Below, piece after piece: positions 42,058-53,521 of a DNA stretch of 64,000 nt; within the stretch, counting starts at the first letter, position 1, and every line of letters starts with the position of its first letter. The notes below the pieces were generated by a model. That model was given only the letters and a program-made list of their open reading frames with translations, searched no databases and was not told the origin of the DNA. A program made the translations under genes and the position numbers. This DNA comes from Chenopodium formosanum (taxonomy: Eukaryota > Streptophyta > Magnoliopsida > Caryophyllales > Amaranthaceae): assembly GCA_024500155.1 (NCBI GenBank), contig CM044879.1, positions 21,424,572-21,488,571 of the forward strand, in the 5' to 3' direction.

Positions 42058-43298
42058 CTACAAAATAATGGACAAAGGAAATGGTTTCAAAAGTAGGAAT
42101 AGTGTGCCAAAAATTAATCATGTGTATGGGGAAAAATAAAGTGGACAATATGACATGAGTTAAGCAAAAATTCAATAGAAGTGAATAATGCATAATCAAG
42201 CCATCACAATTGACACAAATATTACCCCAAATCACAATTAAGAAAAGCAACTATATACCATACTACCAACAATCACTTTCTCCATTATCACCATCAACAT
42301 CAACAAAATTCCCTAAAACTAAACATAAGGAAATCCAACAAGATTCATGCCAAAATTCATAAATGCTCAAGTAATATCATCATCATAATTAGATATTACA
42401 AAACCATCATCAACATGTCCATAATCATCATCATAAAAACAAGTGGTAGTAATGGTGGGGAGTGTGAGGGTAGTACTAGTCATGCTCAAATTCTCATGAG
42501 GTATGAAAATTGAAACTTTATCACATAAAACACGCAATTATACTTTCAATTGATAGAAAATCACAAGATTTAAGCAAGAAAAACACTACTACACATAAAC
42601 ATCTCCAACAATCATACCAATGAGTTTCAATTAAAAAGTACCCAAAATTTTCAAACTAGGAGTGAGAAAATTACCTTTAAGGATGAAGAATGAAGACTTG
42701 GGTAGCAAAGTAATGAGAATTATGGAGAATTTGATGAGGAAAGATGAAAAATAATATGATGAAAATGGAGGATAACTATGAGCAACCACAATAGACCTAA
42801 GAAGGAAGTAGAATGAAGTAGGAGAGAGGGAGAGAAGGAAAATCGGGCTTAAAAGAGGAGGGAAACTAGCCCTCGTAATCCCAGCAAGGTGCGGCCGCAT
42901 ATCAGAGATGTGCGCCCGCACAGAGCTCGTGTGCAGCCGCACATTGCTTATGTGCGGGCGCACAAAAACTGGGTTTTTCTTCCGACATTCTTCCTCCCTC
43001 AACATGTGCGCACACCCCTATGATGGTCATGGGGAACCATATAGGCAGTAGCTACACTTCAAATTGGAGAAAGAAAAACATGAAAATCATGAAAAGAAAC
43101 ACAAGTATTCACCATTCTCCATACTTACCCACTCTTCCAACTTAAGAATTGGGACAAGTTTACCTCAAAATTAGCATCAAAATTGTTGGAAATCAACTCA
43201 AACCATCCTACAACATCAAACACAACAAAATTATATCACAAAAACATCAACAAAACCCAAAGAAAAACCAAAAGAAAAAGGAAGAAAAAGTTAGAAAA
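42058..43298 (-). other. Region between pol and the third ORF of E
   Basis: No coding signal. Includes a GC palindrome cluster (42888-42965) and a TATA-like TCTTTTAAG (about 42849-42857, minus). The rest is AT-rich. Confidence 0.5.
42847..42965 (-). promoter_or_regulatory. Possible internal promoter before the third ORF of E
   Basis: GTGCGGCCGCA, TGTGCGCCCGCACA and GTGCGGGCGCAC words (42888-42965) are the same type as in the LTR of E (50217-50347). A TATA-like site follows about 30 bp downstream on the minus strand, 800 bp before the ORF start. Confidence 0.45.
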
Positions 43299-43316
43299 CA
43301 CGGGTTGCCTCCCGTG
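43299..43316 (-). other. Hairpin after pol (E)
   Basis: CACGGG / AGGCAA / CCCGTG, perfect 6-bp stem, 65 bp after the pol stop. Adjacent bases match the coding-end region of A, which shows the blocks are homologous. Confidence 0.65.
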
Positions 43317-43380
43317 AAGCGCTTAATTTAGAGTCTTAAGCTAGACATCCTCCACCTCTTTCAAGGCGGATCATAGAGAG

Positions 43381-44808
43381 TCATGTCATGCACAGGCAAG
43401 CAAAATACAAGAACCCGGGGTGTCTACTATTCCTTCTTGTCTTGCTGACCCTGGGATTGGCTTCAGATCGAAGTCCTGATTCACCAATCTCGACAATATA
43501 CGAGAGGAATGGAGAAAAACTCGTGATTATGACCCCCACAAACACTCCATCATAATACCTCTTTAGTCTATGTCCGTTGACCTTAAAAGTTCTCGAAAAA
43601 TCCAAAGGAGAAATTTCGATAGAGCCATTTGAAAACACCTCTTGAACAACAAAAGGGCCAGTCCAACGAGACATCAATTTTCCGGGAAAAAGCCTCATTT
43701 TGGAATTGAAAAGAAGCACCTTATCCCCCGGAACAAACTCTTTCTTCTCAATGAGCTTATCATGCACCTCTTTAGTTCTAGCTTTGTACAAGCTAGCACA
43801 ATCATAAGCATCCAACCGAAGCTCTTCTAACTCATGAAGGTCTAACCAACGTTGCTCACCCGCACTAGCCAAATTAAAATTGATCTTTTTAATAGCCAAA
43901 TGAGTGCGGTGCTCAAGCTCAACCGGAAGGTGACAAGACTTTTCATAAACCAAGCGATAAGGAGTGGTACCAATAGGAGTTTTGAAAGCCGTTCTATATG
44001 CCCACAAAGCATCATCAAGCTTATTTGCCCAATCTTTCCTACTCCTTGCAACCGTCTTCTCAAGAATCAACTTAATTTGACGATTGGATACCTCAACTTG
44101 CCCATTGGTTTGAGGATGATAAGGAAGACCAAATCGTTGGTTCACTCCATGCTTCTTCAACATCTTCCGGAAAGCATAGTGCACAAAATGGGAGCCATTG
44201 TCTCTTATAACCGCTTTGGGGATGCCAAACCTAGGGAATATTATCTTTTTGAACAATTTCATCACCACTTTATGGTCATTAGTGGGAGAAGCAATGGCTT
44301 CCACCCACTTTGACACATAATCAACGGAAACAAGGATATATTGATTCCCATAAGAAGATGGAAAAGGACCCATAAAATCTATACCCCAAACATCAAATAT
44401 TTCCAATTCAAGTATTGGTTGTTGGGGCATCTCATTCCTCCTCGAAATATTCCCGGTCCTTTGGCATTGATCACAACTTTTGACATACTCCCAAGCATTC
44501 TTGAAGAGGTTAGGCCACCATAATCCACATTGAAGCACCTTAGAGGCCGTTCTTGAAACACCCATATGACCGCCACTAGGATCCGAGTGGCACATCTTCA
44601 AAACATTTGGTATTTCCTCATTCGGCACACACCGGCGCAACAATCCATCCACACCTCTTTTGTACAAGATTGGTTCGTCCCACACATAGTGCCTTGCTTC
44701 TCTCTTGGAAAAAGAAGGAGGGACCTCCCCACAAGCAAGAAAATTCACCAAATCGGCAAACCAAGGGAGCTCCTTCACATTGATAACATATAATGAATCA
44801 TCCAACAT
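43381..44808 (-). CDS. pol: Integrase part of E polyprotein
   Basis: 475 codons. Residues 74-115 form the H2C2 zinc finger (H74, H81, C112, C115). The catalytic core has D144 ([10 protein letters not shown]), D203 (VIRDNGSHF) and E239 ([10 protein letters not shown]), a DD35E triad, all intact. The C-terminal domain includes [18 protein letters not shown] and NGHRLKRYY. The last 60 residues are Ser/Arg-rich and of unknown role. The first residues overlap the RNase H frame by 34 bp, and a frameshift near 44800 separates them; in family members the two are continuous. It would integrate element DNA and is the likeliest provider of that activity to A, B and K-type relatives. Confidence 0.9.
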   Translation of the reverse strand: MLDDSLYVINVKELPWFADLVNFLACGEVPPSFSKREARHYVWDEPILYKRGVDGLLRRCVPNEEIPNVLKMCHSDPSGGHMGVSRTASKVLQCGLWWPNLFKNAWEYVKSCDQCQRTGNISRRNEMPQQPILELEIFDVWGIDFMGPFPSSYGNQYILVSVDYVSKWVEAIASPTNDHKVVMKLFKKIIFPRFGIPKAVIRDNGSHFVHYAFRKMLKKHGVNQRFGLPYHPQTNGQVEVSNRQIKLILEKTVARSRKDWANKLDDALWAYRTAFKTPIGTTPYRLVYEKSCHLPVELEHRTHLAIKKINFNLASAGEQRWLDLHELEELRLDAYDCASLYKARTKEVHDKLIEKKEFVPGDKVLLFNSKMRLFPGKLMSRWTGPFVVQEVFSNGSIEISPLDFSRTFKVNGHRLKRYYDGVFVGVIITSFSPFLSYIVEIGESGLRSEANPRVSKTRRNSRHPGFLYFACLCMT

Positions 44809-45410
44809 ATAGGAGACCCATCGTCTTGAACTTGAAAATCCTCAAGTCTAGACAAATGATCCGCAACAACATTTTCAGCACCTTTTTTATCCCGGATCTC
44901 AGGATCAAAAGATTTAAGCTCAAGGACCCAACGAATCAACCTCGGTTTGGATTCTTTTTTTCCAAAGAGATACTTCAAAGCCGCATGATCGGTGAAAACT
45001 ATAGTCTTAGACCCCAACAAGTAACAACGGAATTTCTCAAAAGAATGAACAATAGCCAAGAATTCCTTTTCCGTTGTTGTGTAATTTCTTTGAGCACCAT
45101 TGAGAGTCTTTGACATATAATAGATGACATGGAGCTTTTTGTCGATTCTTTGACCCAACACACCTCCTATGGCCGTATCACTTGCATCACACATGAGCTC
45201 AAATGGCAAATCCCATCTAGGGGCTTGGACAATAGGAGTAGAAGTCAAAGCTTTCTTTAATTTATTAAAAGCTTCCAAGCAAGCATCATTAAAGACAAAA
45301 TCAACATCTTTTTGGAGAAGATCATTTAAGGGCTTAGCAATAAGAGAAAAGTCTTTGATAAACCTTCTATAAAATCCGGCATGACCCAAAAACGATCTTA
45401 CCCCTTTCAC
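44775..45410 (-). pseudogene. pol: RT thumb and RNase H part of E polyprotein
   Basis: 211 codons beginning in the connection region ([18 protein letters not shown]). RNase H follows: D75 in [10 protein letters not shown], the [10 protein letters not shown] word around 110-119, D141 in [11 protein letters not shown] and D184 in VVADHLSR, so the acidic active-site residues are present. It degrades the RNA strand during reverse transcription. It is cut off from RT by a one-base slip in a homopolymer (45418-45424) and from integrase by another frameshift. The protein has no start of its own; the Met is incidental. Confidence 0.88.
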
Positions 45411-48400
45411 ATTGACCGGGGGGGCAACTTCTCTATCACCTCAATCTTAGCCTTGTCAACCTCAATGCCTTTATTGGAAATTTTATGGCCTAGAACAATC
45501 CCTTCTTCCACCATGAAGTGGCACTTTTCCCAATTAAGCACCAAGTTGACCTTTTCACATCTCTCTAGGCATCTTTCAAGATTTTTGAGGCAATCCTCAA
45601 ATGAAACACCTCCCACGGAAAAATCATCCATGAAGACTTCCATTTCCTCTTCAAGCATGTCCCCAAAAATGCTCATCATACACCTTTGAAAGGTCGCCGG
45701 AGCATTACACAATCCAAAGGGCATTCTTCTATATGCAAAAGTACCATAGGGGCATGTGAAGGTTGTCTTTTCTTGATCCTCGGGATGAATAGGAATTTGA
45801 AAGAATCCCGAATATCCATCAAGGAAGCAATAGAATTTGTGCCTAGTCAACCTTTCAAGCATTTGGTCAATAAAAGGGAGAGGGAAATGATCCTTTTTAG
45901 TTGACGTGTTTAGACGTCTATAGTCTATACACATCCTCCAACCGGTGACCGTTCTAGTTGGAATGAGCTCACCTTTCTCATTCTCAACTACGGTCATACC
46001 CCCCTTTTTAGGAACGACATGCACGGGGGAGACCCACCTTGAGATTGAGATGGGGAATATGATTCCCGCATCCAAAAGCTTGGTGATCTCTTTCTTGACT
46101 ACTTCTCCCATTTGGGGATGTAGTTTCCTTTGTCGTTCAATAGAAGGTAGGGTGCCTTCCTTAAGTGTTATGTGGTGTGTACACAAGGCGGGGCTTATGC
46201 CTTTAAGATCATCAATTGTGTACCCCAAAGCACCTTGGTGCTTTCTCAAAACACCACATAACGCTTGAGCTTGGCTCTCACTCAATGATGCACTAACAAT
46301 AACGGGATATGTAGAATTAGGGCCTAAGAATTCATACCTAAGGTGTGATGGTAGAGGTTTTAGCTCTACCATGGGAACACCTTTACCTTCTTTGGTTGAG
46401 GCCACTTGCAAAGCATCTTGACTTGATATCCCCATGCAAGTTTCTTCTCCACTCCCTATATCGCCTTCATTAAGCAAATCTTCGTACAATTGCTCTTCCT
46501 TGGTTGGGATACCTATCTTTTCCTTGTTCAACAAGACACACTCAAGAGGATCATTAGATGTGAGCAAGTTCTCATGCATGGAATTCACAATATTATCAAG
46601 CACTTCAACTCTCATGCAATTTTCTAAAGAAGAAGAGGGATATTTAATTCCTTCATTCAAATCAAATTCAACTACTTCCTCTCCAATCTTAAGAGATATC
46701 TTAGCACTTTTCACATCTATCATAGCCCCCGATGTAGCAAGGAAAGGTCTACCTAAGATGATAGGTATTGTAGCATCTTCATCCATATCCAACACTACAA
46801 AATCAACCGGGATAACAAATTTCCCAACCCTTAAAGGCACATCTTCTACCTTTCCCTTAGGAATCTTGATTGACCTATCGGCTAATTGCAAGGTAATCTT
46901 TGAAGGTAGAAGTTCTCCTAGACCTAATCTTTGATAAACCGAATATGGCATAAGGCTAACACTAGCTCCTAAGTCACAGAAGGCATTATCAATTTGGGTC
47001 TTGTTGATAGCACAAGGGATGGAAAAATTTCCGGGATCCTTCAACTTAGGAGGCATCTTATTCATGATGATTGCACTGCAATGCTCGGTAAGGCTAATGG
47101 TCTCCGCCACATCACAAGTCCTTTTTCCACTCAAAATCTCCTTAAGGAACTTAGCATAATTTGGCATTTGTTCAACAACATCGGTGAAAGGAAGAGTTAA
47201 ATGAAGTTGCTTAAGCATCTCTACAAATTTCCCAAATTGCTCATCCAACTTATATCTATTATATCTTTGAGGATAGGGAAGCCTTGGTTTGCAAACCTCT
47301 TTCTCTTTCTCTATCACCTTCTCTACTTGTTCCTCACCAACATTTTCGCTCAAGGGACATTCACCACCTTCAATTTCAATGGAATTCTTACTAGTTCTCT
47401 CATTAGCAACACTCTTCTTAGGCACACCTCCCTCAAGGACCTTACCACTTCTAGTAACAATGGCATCCATAGGGTTCCTAGAGTCTAGGCTAGGTGGAGT
47501 CAAAGAAGAAGAGTTTGCATATTCCTTGAATACACTAGTCAATTGAGAAAGTTTTTCACTCAAATCCTTGTTATAAGCCAACATGTAATTAAACTTCTCT
47601 TCATTCAAAACCATACACATTTCCAAAGTTTTGGCTTGTTTCTCAATGACACTTTCCAAAAATTCCCTAGAAGAAAATGATTGGACATGGGAATTATCAT
47701 TTGAACTTTGAGCATTTGGAACTAAATCAATTGGGGAACCATCTTGAAAACTTGCTTGAAAATATCCCCTAGTTTGATTATTCCAATTACCCCTAGTTTC
47801 ATTTTGGCTCCTTTGTTGACCATAGTTATCATAACCTTGGTTATGATCCCCATGTCTATAGCCATGACCATGACCATTACAACCACGATGGTTATAGTTA
47901 CCATGAATCTCTTGGTATCCATGATTTCTACAACCTCCATTTTGGTTGTAATCATCATGATTCATATGATAATTCCTATTTCCAATATTCCTTTGAACAT
48001 CATTTCTAGGTTCACAAGGATGATTATTGACATAATTCATATGTTCCATTTCACTTCCATCACATTCACTACAAGGAACATTTGGGCACATAGAAGCATT
48101 ATGATCATTCATTCCACATAATTCACATGGCCAACATTCCACAATCATGCAACAAGTAGAAAGATTGGAGTTAGAGTGAGAAGATGTACCTCTCCCCTTA
48201 ATTTGGGAGGGAAGAATTGGAGCTTGGGAAGGGGGCTTCTCAAGCTTTTCTTTGAGAGACATAACTTCTTTCCCTAAGTCTGCAATCAAAGTGGTCAAAT
48301 CATTGATGGCACTAAGTTGTTCGATCGAGTAACCCTTGCTTGTTGGTTCTCTTTCCACTTCTTGCCAATTCATATAATGACGAGCTACTTCATCAATAGC

Positions 48401-49009
48401 ATCAACCACTTCTTCTTCCGTCTTGTTCATGATTGGGCCTCCGGCTCCGGCATCCAAACTTGCTCTCCCATGAGAACTCAACCCACCATAAAAGATATGT
48501 ATGATTTGATAGGTAGGAATCCCATGGTGTGGACACTCCCTTTGATAATCCTTAAATCTTTCCCATGCTTCATAAAGGCTTTCATTAGGCTTTTGCTTGA
48601 ACCCTTGAATCAAAGCTCTTGCCTCCGCCGTTTTCTTTTGAGGATAGAAACGGAACAAGAAAGCTTTAATGACATCATCCCAAGTTCTCAATGAATTGGG
48701 CTTCACCTCTTTGTCTAGCCATTCCAAAGACCTTCCTATGAGAGAGAAAGGGAACAACTTAAGGCAGATGAATTCTTCAGAAACTCCATTAACCTTGATC
48801 GTGTTGCAATATTTTTCAAACTCCTTAAGATGGTTCAATGGGCTCTCGTTCTTTGCCCCACTATATTGTCTCCTCTCAATTAGGGTGATCATTGCCGGCC
48901 GAATTTCAAAGTCGTTTTCCGGTGTTGTAGGTGGAGCTATGCCGCTCTCATACCTATATGCACCGGGTACTCCCAATTCTTTCAAGGTAACTCTTGAATT
49001 ACCTCCCAT
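45407..49009 (-). pseudogene. gag-pol: Gag, protease and RT of E polyprotein
   Basis: The open frame begins at 49135; I choose the Met at 49009 (MGGNSRVTLK), after which similarity starts. Numbered from 49135: capsid 80-260 (LKLFPFSLIGRSLEWL, ESLYEAWERFKD, YGGLS), a CCHC knuckle C337-C340-H345-C350, a His/Gly/Asn-rich RNA-binding stretch 385-450, protease with DLGA at 721-724 (DLG for DTG is usual in Athila) and LGRPFL, and RT with WRMCIDYRRLN, FLDGYSGFFQIPI, MPFGLCNAPATFQ and FMDD at 1168-1171. The frame ends at 45407 through a base slip. It would make virus-like particles and copy RNA to DNA in the cytoplasm. Confidence 0.9.
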
Positions 49010-49147
49010 GGCTTGGGATCTATGCACACAGAACTCAAAGACAATATTAGTAGCACGGCTACAAGTGTAGCCTAAAGTGTAAAATCTTTTTGTATTTTGC
49101 AAATAAAGTGGAATAGACTCAACAACAACATGCACTCAAAGCACCAT

Positions 49148-49165
49148 TCCCCGGCAACGGCGCCA
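49148..49165 (-). promoter_or_regulatory. Primer-binding site of element E
   Basis: Minus strand TGGCGCCGTTGCCGGGGA, three bases inside the LTR. Identical to A and K. Confidence 0.88.
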
Positions 49166-49168
49166 TTT

Positions 49169-50810
49169 TGATGGGAAGGAGAACGGTAGGTCGTTGGGCT
49201 ACCACCCCACCCTATCAAACAAAATTTGTAACTTAACAAACCCCTATTTAGCGTAGTGGTAAGTCAAGGTCGAACCCAAAGGAATGGAAGTCGAATGCAC
49301 GATGCCTAAGTTAAGCTATTCCGAAGTCTAGTAGGGGTTTATGGTAGAAACTAAGGCTAAACTAGGCGATGCAAAAGGCTTGTACTAAATGAATGCTAAG
49401 GCACTAGGGGAATGGATCCACATGCATCAACGATGAAGTTCAATCAACTTGGGGAATTAACCAATCAAGTCAAGCAATGTGAGGGAAAACCGATCTTGCA
49501 ACCAAGAGAGTACATCAAGCTATTCTCCTAGAGGTCTAATTAGCGTCAACTACATCAAACACTAGCTAGGAAACTTCACAAGATATCTCAATCGAGTAAA
49601 TGTAAGCCACAAATCAATGGTCCGTATCACTGTGAACTCACAATGCAATCTAGTGTGAATAACAAGGGTGATCAAGCCTAATCAAGCACACACATGCACA
49701 AAATCAATCAACCAATTTAATCACATTAACAACTCAATCAATTTCCCCCAAATTAATCTCAATTCATCATCAATACATGCTTCACCACTACCCTAGCAAA
49801 TAAACTACTCACAATCCATAAAGAACAACAAAATCAAAGTTAAACTAGTCATCATTCCCAAATTCATCAATTGAAATCAAATTGAAACCAACAAATTCAA
49901 TCAAATCAATCAAACTATCAATTAACCAAATCAAACAACAATACTAATGAAATCAAACATTGAATTGCATTAAAGAGTAAAGAATTCTTACAAACTTGAT
50001 AGAAATCAAATCAAATGAAGCAATCTTCGATCATCAATCATCAAACCCACACTTTCTCTCTCTAAAAATGCTAAGAACTAATGTTTTCTCTCTCTAAAAT
50101 CTAATCTAATCTAAATCTTACTAATGAAGATCTCATCTTCTCTCTATAAATGGAAAGAAATAACTAACAATCCCAAGAGGAAGTTGGGAAAGACGTCCAA
50201 AAATAGACCCACGTCGGTGCGGGCGCTCGAAGGAGAGAGAATGGTGCGCACGGGAGCACACCCAGGTAGGTGCGCCCGCACGCACTTGATGTGCGGCCGC
50301 ACACGACGGATGTGCGGCCGCACACTCCTCTAGTGCGCCCGCACAACGCTGCTGCTTCCTCCTTTCTTCTTTGCCCTAGCTCACGAGGTGCACACATCCT
50401 AGATGATGATGATGGAGGACAAGGTAGGCAGGAACTTCCTTGAATTTCTTGAAAAATAGAAGCCATGAGGAAGGCATAAACAAGACCTTGAAGCATGCTC
50501 CTTGAACCTCACATTGACTTGAAACTTCTTGCACAAGCTTTAGGCATGAAAATCAATGAAAAACTATGGAAAGGAAGCCCGGGAATCCTTGGACAATCAA
50601 TCACAACCTACAATCAAAGGATAAAAAGCAAGTAAAAGGGAAAAAATAGCAAGTAAACAAGAAAAAGCATGAAATAGAGAAACTAACTACAAAAATCATA
50701 AAATGAAGAAAACAAGAATAAAACTAAGGAAAACTAAAGAAAAGAGAGATAAAATGAAATAGAAATTATCCAAAAAGGAACCAAATGAGTGCCATAAATG
50801 TCACTCATCA
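49169..50810 (-). repeat. 5' LTR of element E
   Basis: 1642 bp, TGATGGGAAGG...GTCACTCATCA on the plus strand. Contains the inverse of the U5 motif (49266-49282), CT-rich leader (50050-50100), minus TATA (50144-50152) and a GC cluster. Closely related to the LTR of K. Confidence 0.85.
50144..50347 (-). promoter_or_regulatory. LTR promoter of E: GC palindromes plus TATA
   Basis: GTGCGGCCGCACA and GTGCGCCCGCAC palindromes (50217-50347); about 66 bp downstream on the minus strand TTTATAGAG (50144-50152). Confidence 0.55.
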
Positions 50811-51836
50811 AGGATGGCCCCTGCCTTGGTGATATTTACAATGTGCATTTGGGTTCCAGCTAGCCGTTCTCCTTTCGACAGGTGGGTCCCCAAATGGTCC
50901 AATGGGAGTTATAAGACCTTTTGCGTGTAAACGGTCAAATGCGGTGTCATAACTCATACCAATAGGAGTATAATTCTTCATAAATGGTTTCTTTTGTCTT
51001 TGATTGTTGTTCATTGCTAGGACTTCATTTAAATTAAAGGTGCTAACATTGTTTGAGTGGGTGGATTTAGATGAAGAAGTATTGTCGTTCTTCTTATTCT
51101 TCCAGCCACTATTTGAATTATTGTTAGCAGCTTTTTGTTTGGCGAGGTCATCTTCAATATTAATGCCAATATCATAGACGGCCTTAAAGGTGTGTAAGTT
51201 GCTTTGGTACCTAAGATGCTTAGAATATTTTTCTTGGAGGTTCTTAATGAACATCCTGATAGATTCTTTTTCACTAGGTACTTTAACCATTTTTGCAGTG
51301 GTTTCCCTCCATTTATTAAAGAAAGAAGTGAAACCTTCATTTTCTTTTTGCTTTAGAATTTCAAGCTCTCTATGATCAGTTTCAATTTGTATATTGCATT
51401 TATATCTTTCAATGAAAGCACTTACAATAGACTCCCAACTAGAGGTCTTTTCTTTATCAAGTGAAAAGTACCACTGTTGACATACAGCTTCTAAAGACAG
51501 AGAAAATACAGAGTGAAATGCTTTCTTATCTATCCCCTTAATATTCATTATAGTTTCGAATGCTCTTAAATGAAAGTAAGGGTTATCCATAGTCTTAAAT
51601 TTAGGGATGTCATTGGGATTGAACTTGTGCGGGAGAAGGTCCTTATCCACCGAGACCCCTTGTGAGCTAATCCCTTGGAATCTAAAGTCGTTGGACAGCT
51701 TGCCCAAGCTTTCCTGGATTAGGTCCATTTGTTTCTGTCTTGCAGGGTCACTTATTTGCAGAGATAAGTTTTGCAATGTCTCAGCCAAGTTGGCTACCTG
51801 TCCCTTGACTTCATTAAGTTCTTCTTGACTAGCCAT
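50808..51836 (-). pseudogene. gag: Gag of element D, truncated by E
   Basis: The start is taken at 51836 (MASQEELNEV); an upstream Met at 51914 is in frame. N-terminal coiled coil (ELNEVKGQVANLAETLQNLS), then the capsid region: NDIPKFKTMDNPYFHLRAFE, FHSVFSLSLEAVCQQWYFSL, SSWESIVSAFIERY, then FTSFFNKWRE, the retrotransposon gag domain (PF03732) in the Tat version. The C-terminal Cys/His box begins (CKYHQGRGH) and is cut: the LTR of E starts at 50810, inside the box. The protease that should follow is missing. Reading frame is otherwise open for 343 codons, so D was probably competent when E arrived. Confidence 0.8.
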
Positions 51837-51914
51837 TGCCTTCTTAGCTTTCCTTTTCCTACTAACCGGTTTATCAAAAAGTAAGATTTGCACGAAGGTG
51901 TTGTCCTTGATCAA

Positions 51915-53499
51915 ACGCCCTTCCTTTCTTGTCCACGCGCTGTAAGTTAAACCATATTCGTTTTAATACTCAACTCTAATTAACTTGACTTTGTGGTCTA
52001 AAATCAAAAAGAAGAGACAAAAATAGGGTATATATTTTAAGGGAAGATTTAATGAAGTTTTAAATTGGAGGATTAATATCCGACTTACCCCCCTAAAAAA
52101 ATGACGGAAAACACGCATGCAAGACTCTCTAGACATGGTCATAGTGTGACAAACATGTTATATGTGTGCTTTATGAATGTGTGTGAGTGACATGCTTTGA
52201 CTCTTAGTGTATGACCATTGGACTTTAAGTGCCTAGACTCAACTAAAGACTTGAACGTGGTTTGAACCATTAATAAATTGACAAACTGATTAGTAGACTG
52301 TTAAATTAGACTCGTCGTGATGACTCGAGCAAGAAAACTGGACTGTCGCTAAAACAACAGGACTGTCGCCACCGTTTAAAGCCTGTCGCCAGACGACAAA
52401 ACTGTCGCCATGCGACAGACATTAAACTGCAGCGCCATAGTCCAAATTTCCGTGCCATTGCTGGAACATCAATATGGACTGTTTCCAGTAATTTTACTCT
52501 AAGTGGACATGCCTAAAGTCCTACTAAGTCAAATTGATTAATTGATTAATTGATTAGCCTTTAATTAATTCAAGATTAAGTATTTATTAGACAAAGTCTT
52601 TTTAGTCATTAGTCAATTTATTTAGTTTTGATCACAAGTCAAACAAACGGTTAACACATATATAGTATGCACAAACAAGGATGCACAAGTAGTTCACATA
52701 GTCACAATATGATGCAATGAGTTTGCAACCTAACCATGGCTCTAGTTCTCTAAAGTTCAAGGATATGGGTTAAGTCAAGAAGGTCCATGGTTATGAATCC
52801 GTATGCATTGCACACAACCCTACCGTGAGGGTTGGTGCGAATGGACGGGACCCCGCGAGTTCGTGATGAAATCGAACTCGACTCCATGGTTTGGTGGGTT
52901 CACAGACTTTGCACGTACCCGTTGTTGCACATATAGTGGATATTCAATTGGGTAGGTGAAGCAGGAAACCCCAGAGGGTTATGTCCATATGTAGAACACA
53001 TATGGGTTCAGAAAAGTGAGAAAAGGACTCAATCAATAAGTAAAATCGAGCCAACAATGCTAGAAATTGTCAAAGCAAGAAGGCAGACCCCTAGCTCGGT
53101 ATTGGAAGAACTTGGCGCCAGACTACAGGGACTGTCGCCGCAAAAGAGCCTCTATCGCCAAGCGACAGAACTCTCGCCAGGCGACAGAAACTCTTTACGG
53201 GCGACAAGCCCTGTTTTCTAGACGCTAGTTCCTACATGCCTTGGCAAGTTTCTGTGTTCTTAGAATTTTCTAGATTTCGCATCGTTTTTTCGATTCTAGT
53301 CATGAAAGATATTTCTCAAATTTCCTACGTGTAAAAATCCTATGTATTGACTCATTGGTCTATCCAACGAGAACCTTTTATGCATATGACAATAATGTTA
53401 ATCAAATTACGCACATGAAATACTTAGAATTTTCCGATTCTCATCCGCTCATTCTAAATAATTGCCAAAATAAATTTCAGGAATATAAATAGAAATCCT
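51915..53499 (-). other. Untranslated leader of element D
   Basis: 1.6 kb between PBS and gag. Two GTCGCC/GGCGAC clusters (52343-52420 and 53131-53207). No coding frame. Long leaders are common in Tat/Ogre elements. Confidence 0.55.
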
Positions 53500-53516
53500 C
53501 CCCAGTGGAGTCACCA
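53500..53516 (-). promoter_or_regulatory. Primer-binding site of element D
   Basis: Minus strand TGGTGACTCCACTGGGG, five bases inside the LTR. L has TGGCGACTCCACTGGGG. This is the Tat/Ogre-type PBS, usually assigned to tRNA-Arg; I could not check the tRNA. Confidence 0.75.
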
Positions 53517-53521
53517 AAAAC

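Larger units (their letters stand above)
41491..50810 (-). mobile_element. Near-complete autonomous-type Athila element E, 3' LTR lost
   Basis: The minus-strand order is 5' LTR (49169-50810), PBS (49148-49165), gag-protease-RT (45407-49009), RNase H (44775-45410), integrase (43381-44808), coding-end hairpin (43299-43316), promoter-like cluster and an ATHILA ORF-1 type protein (to about 41500). It then stops abruptly against the tail of F. Only two frameshifts interrupt pol. This is the sole Athila here with enzyme genes. Confidence 0.88.

Noticed and set aside
47744..48121. Plus-strand Ile/Met/Thr-rich frame opposite E gag
   Set aside because: Shadow of the His/Asn-rich gag stretch on the other strand.
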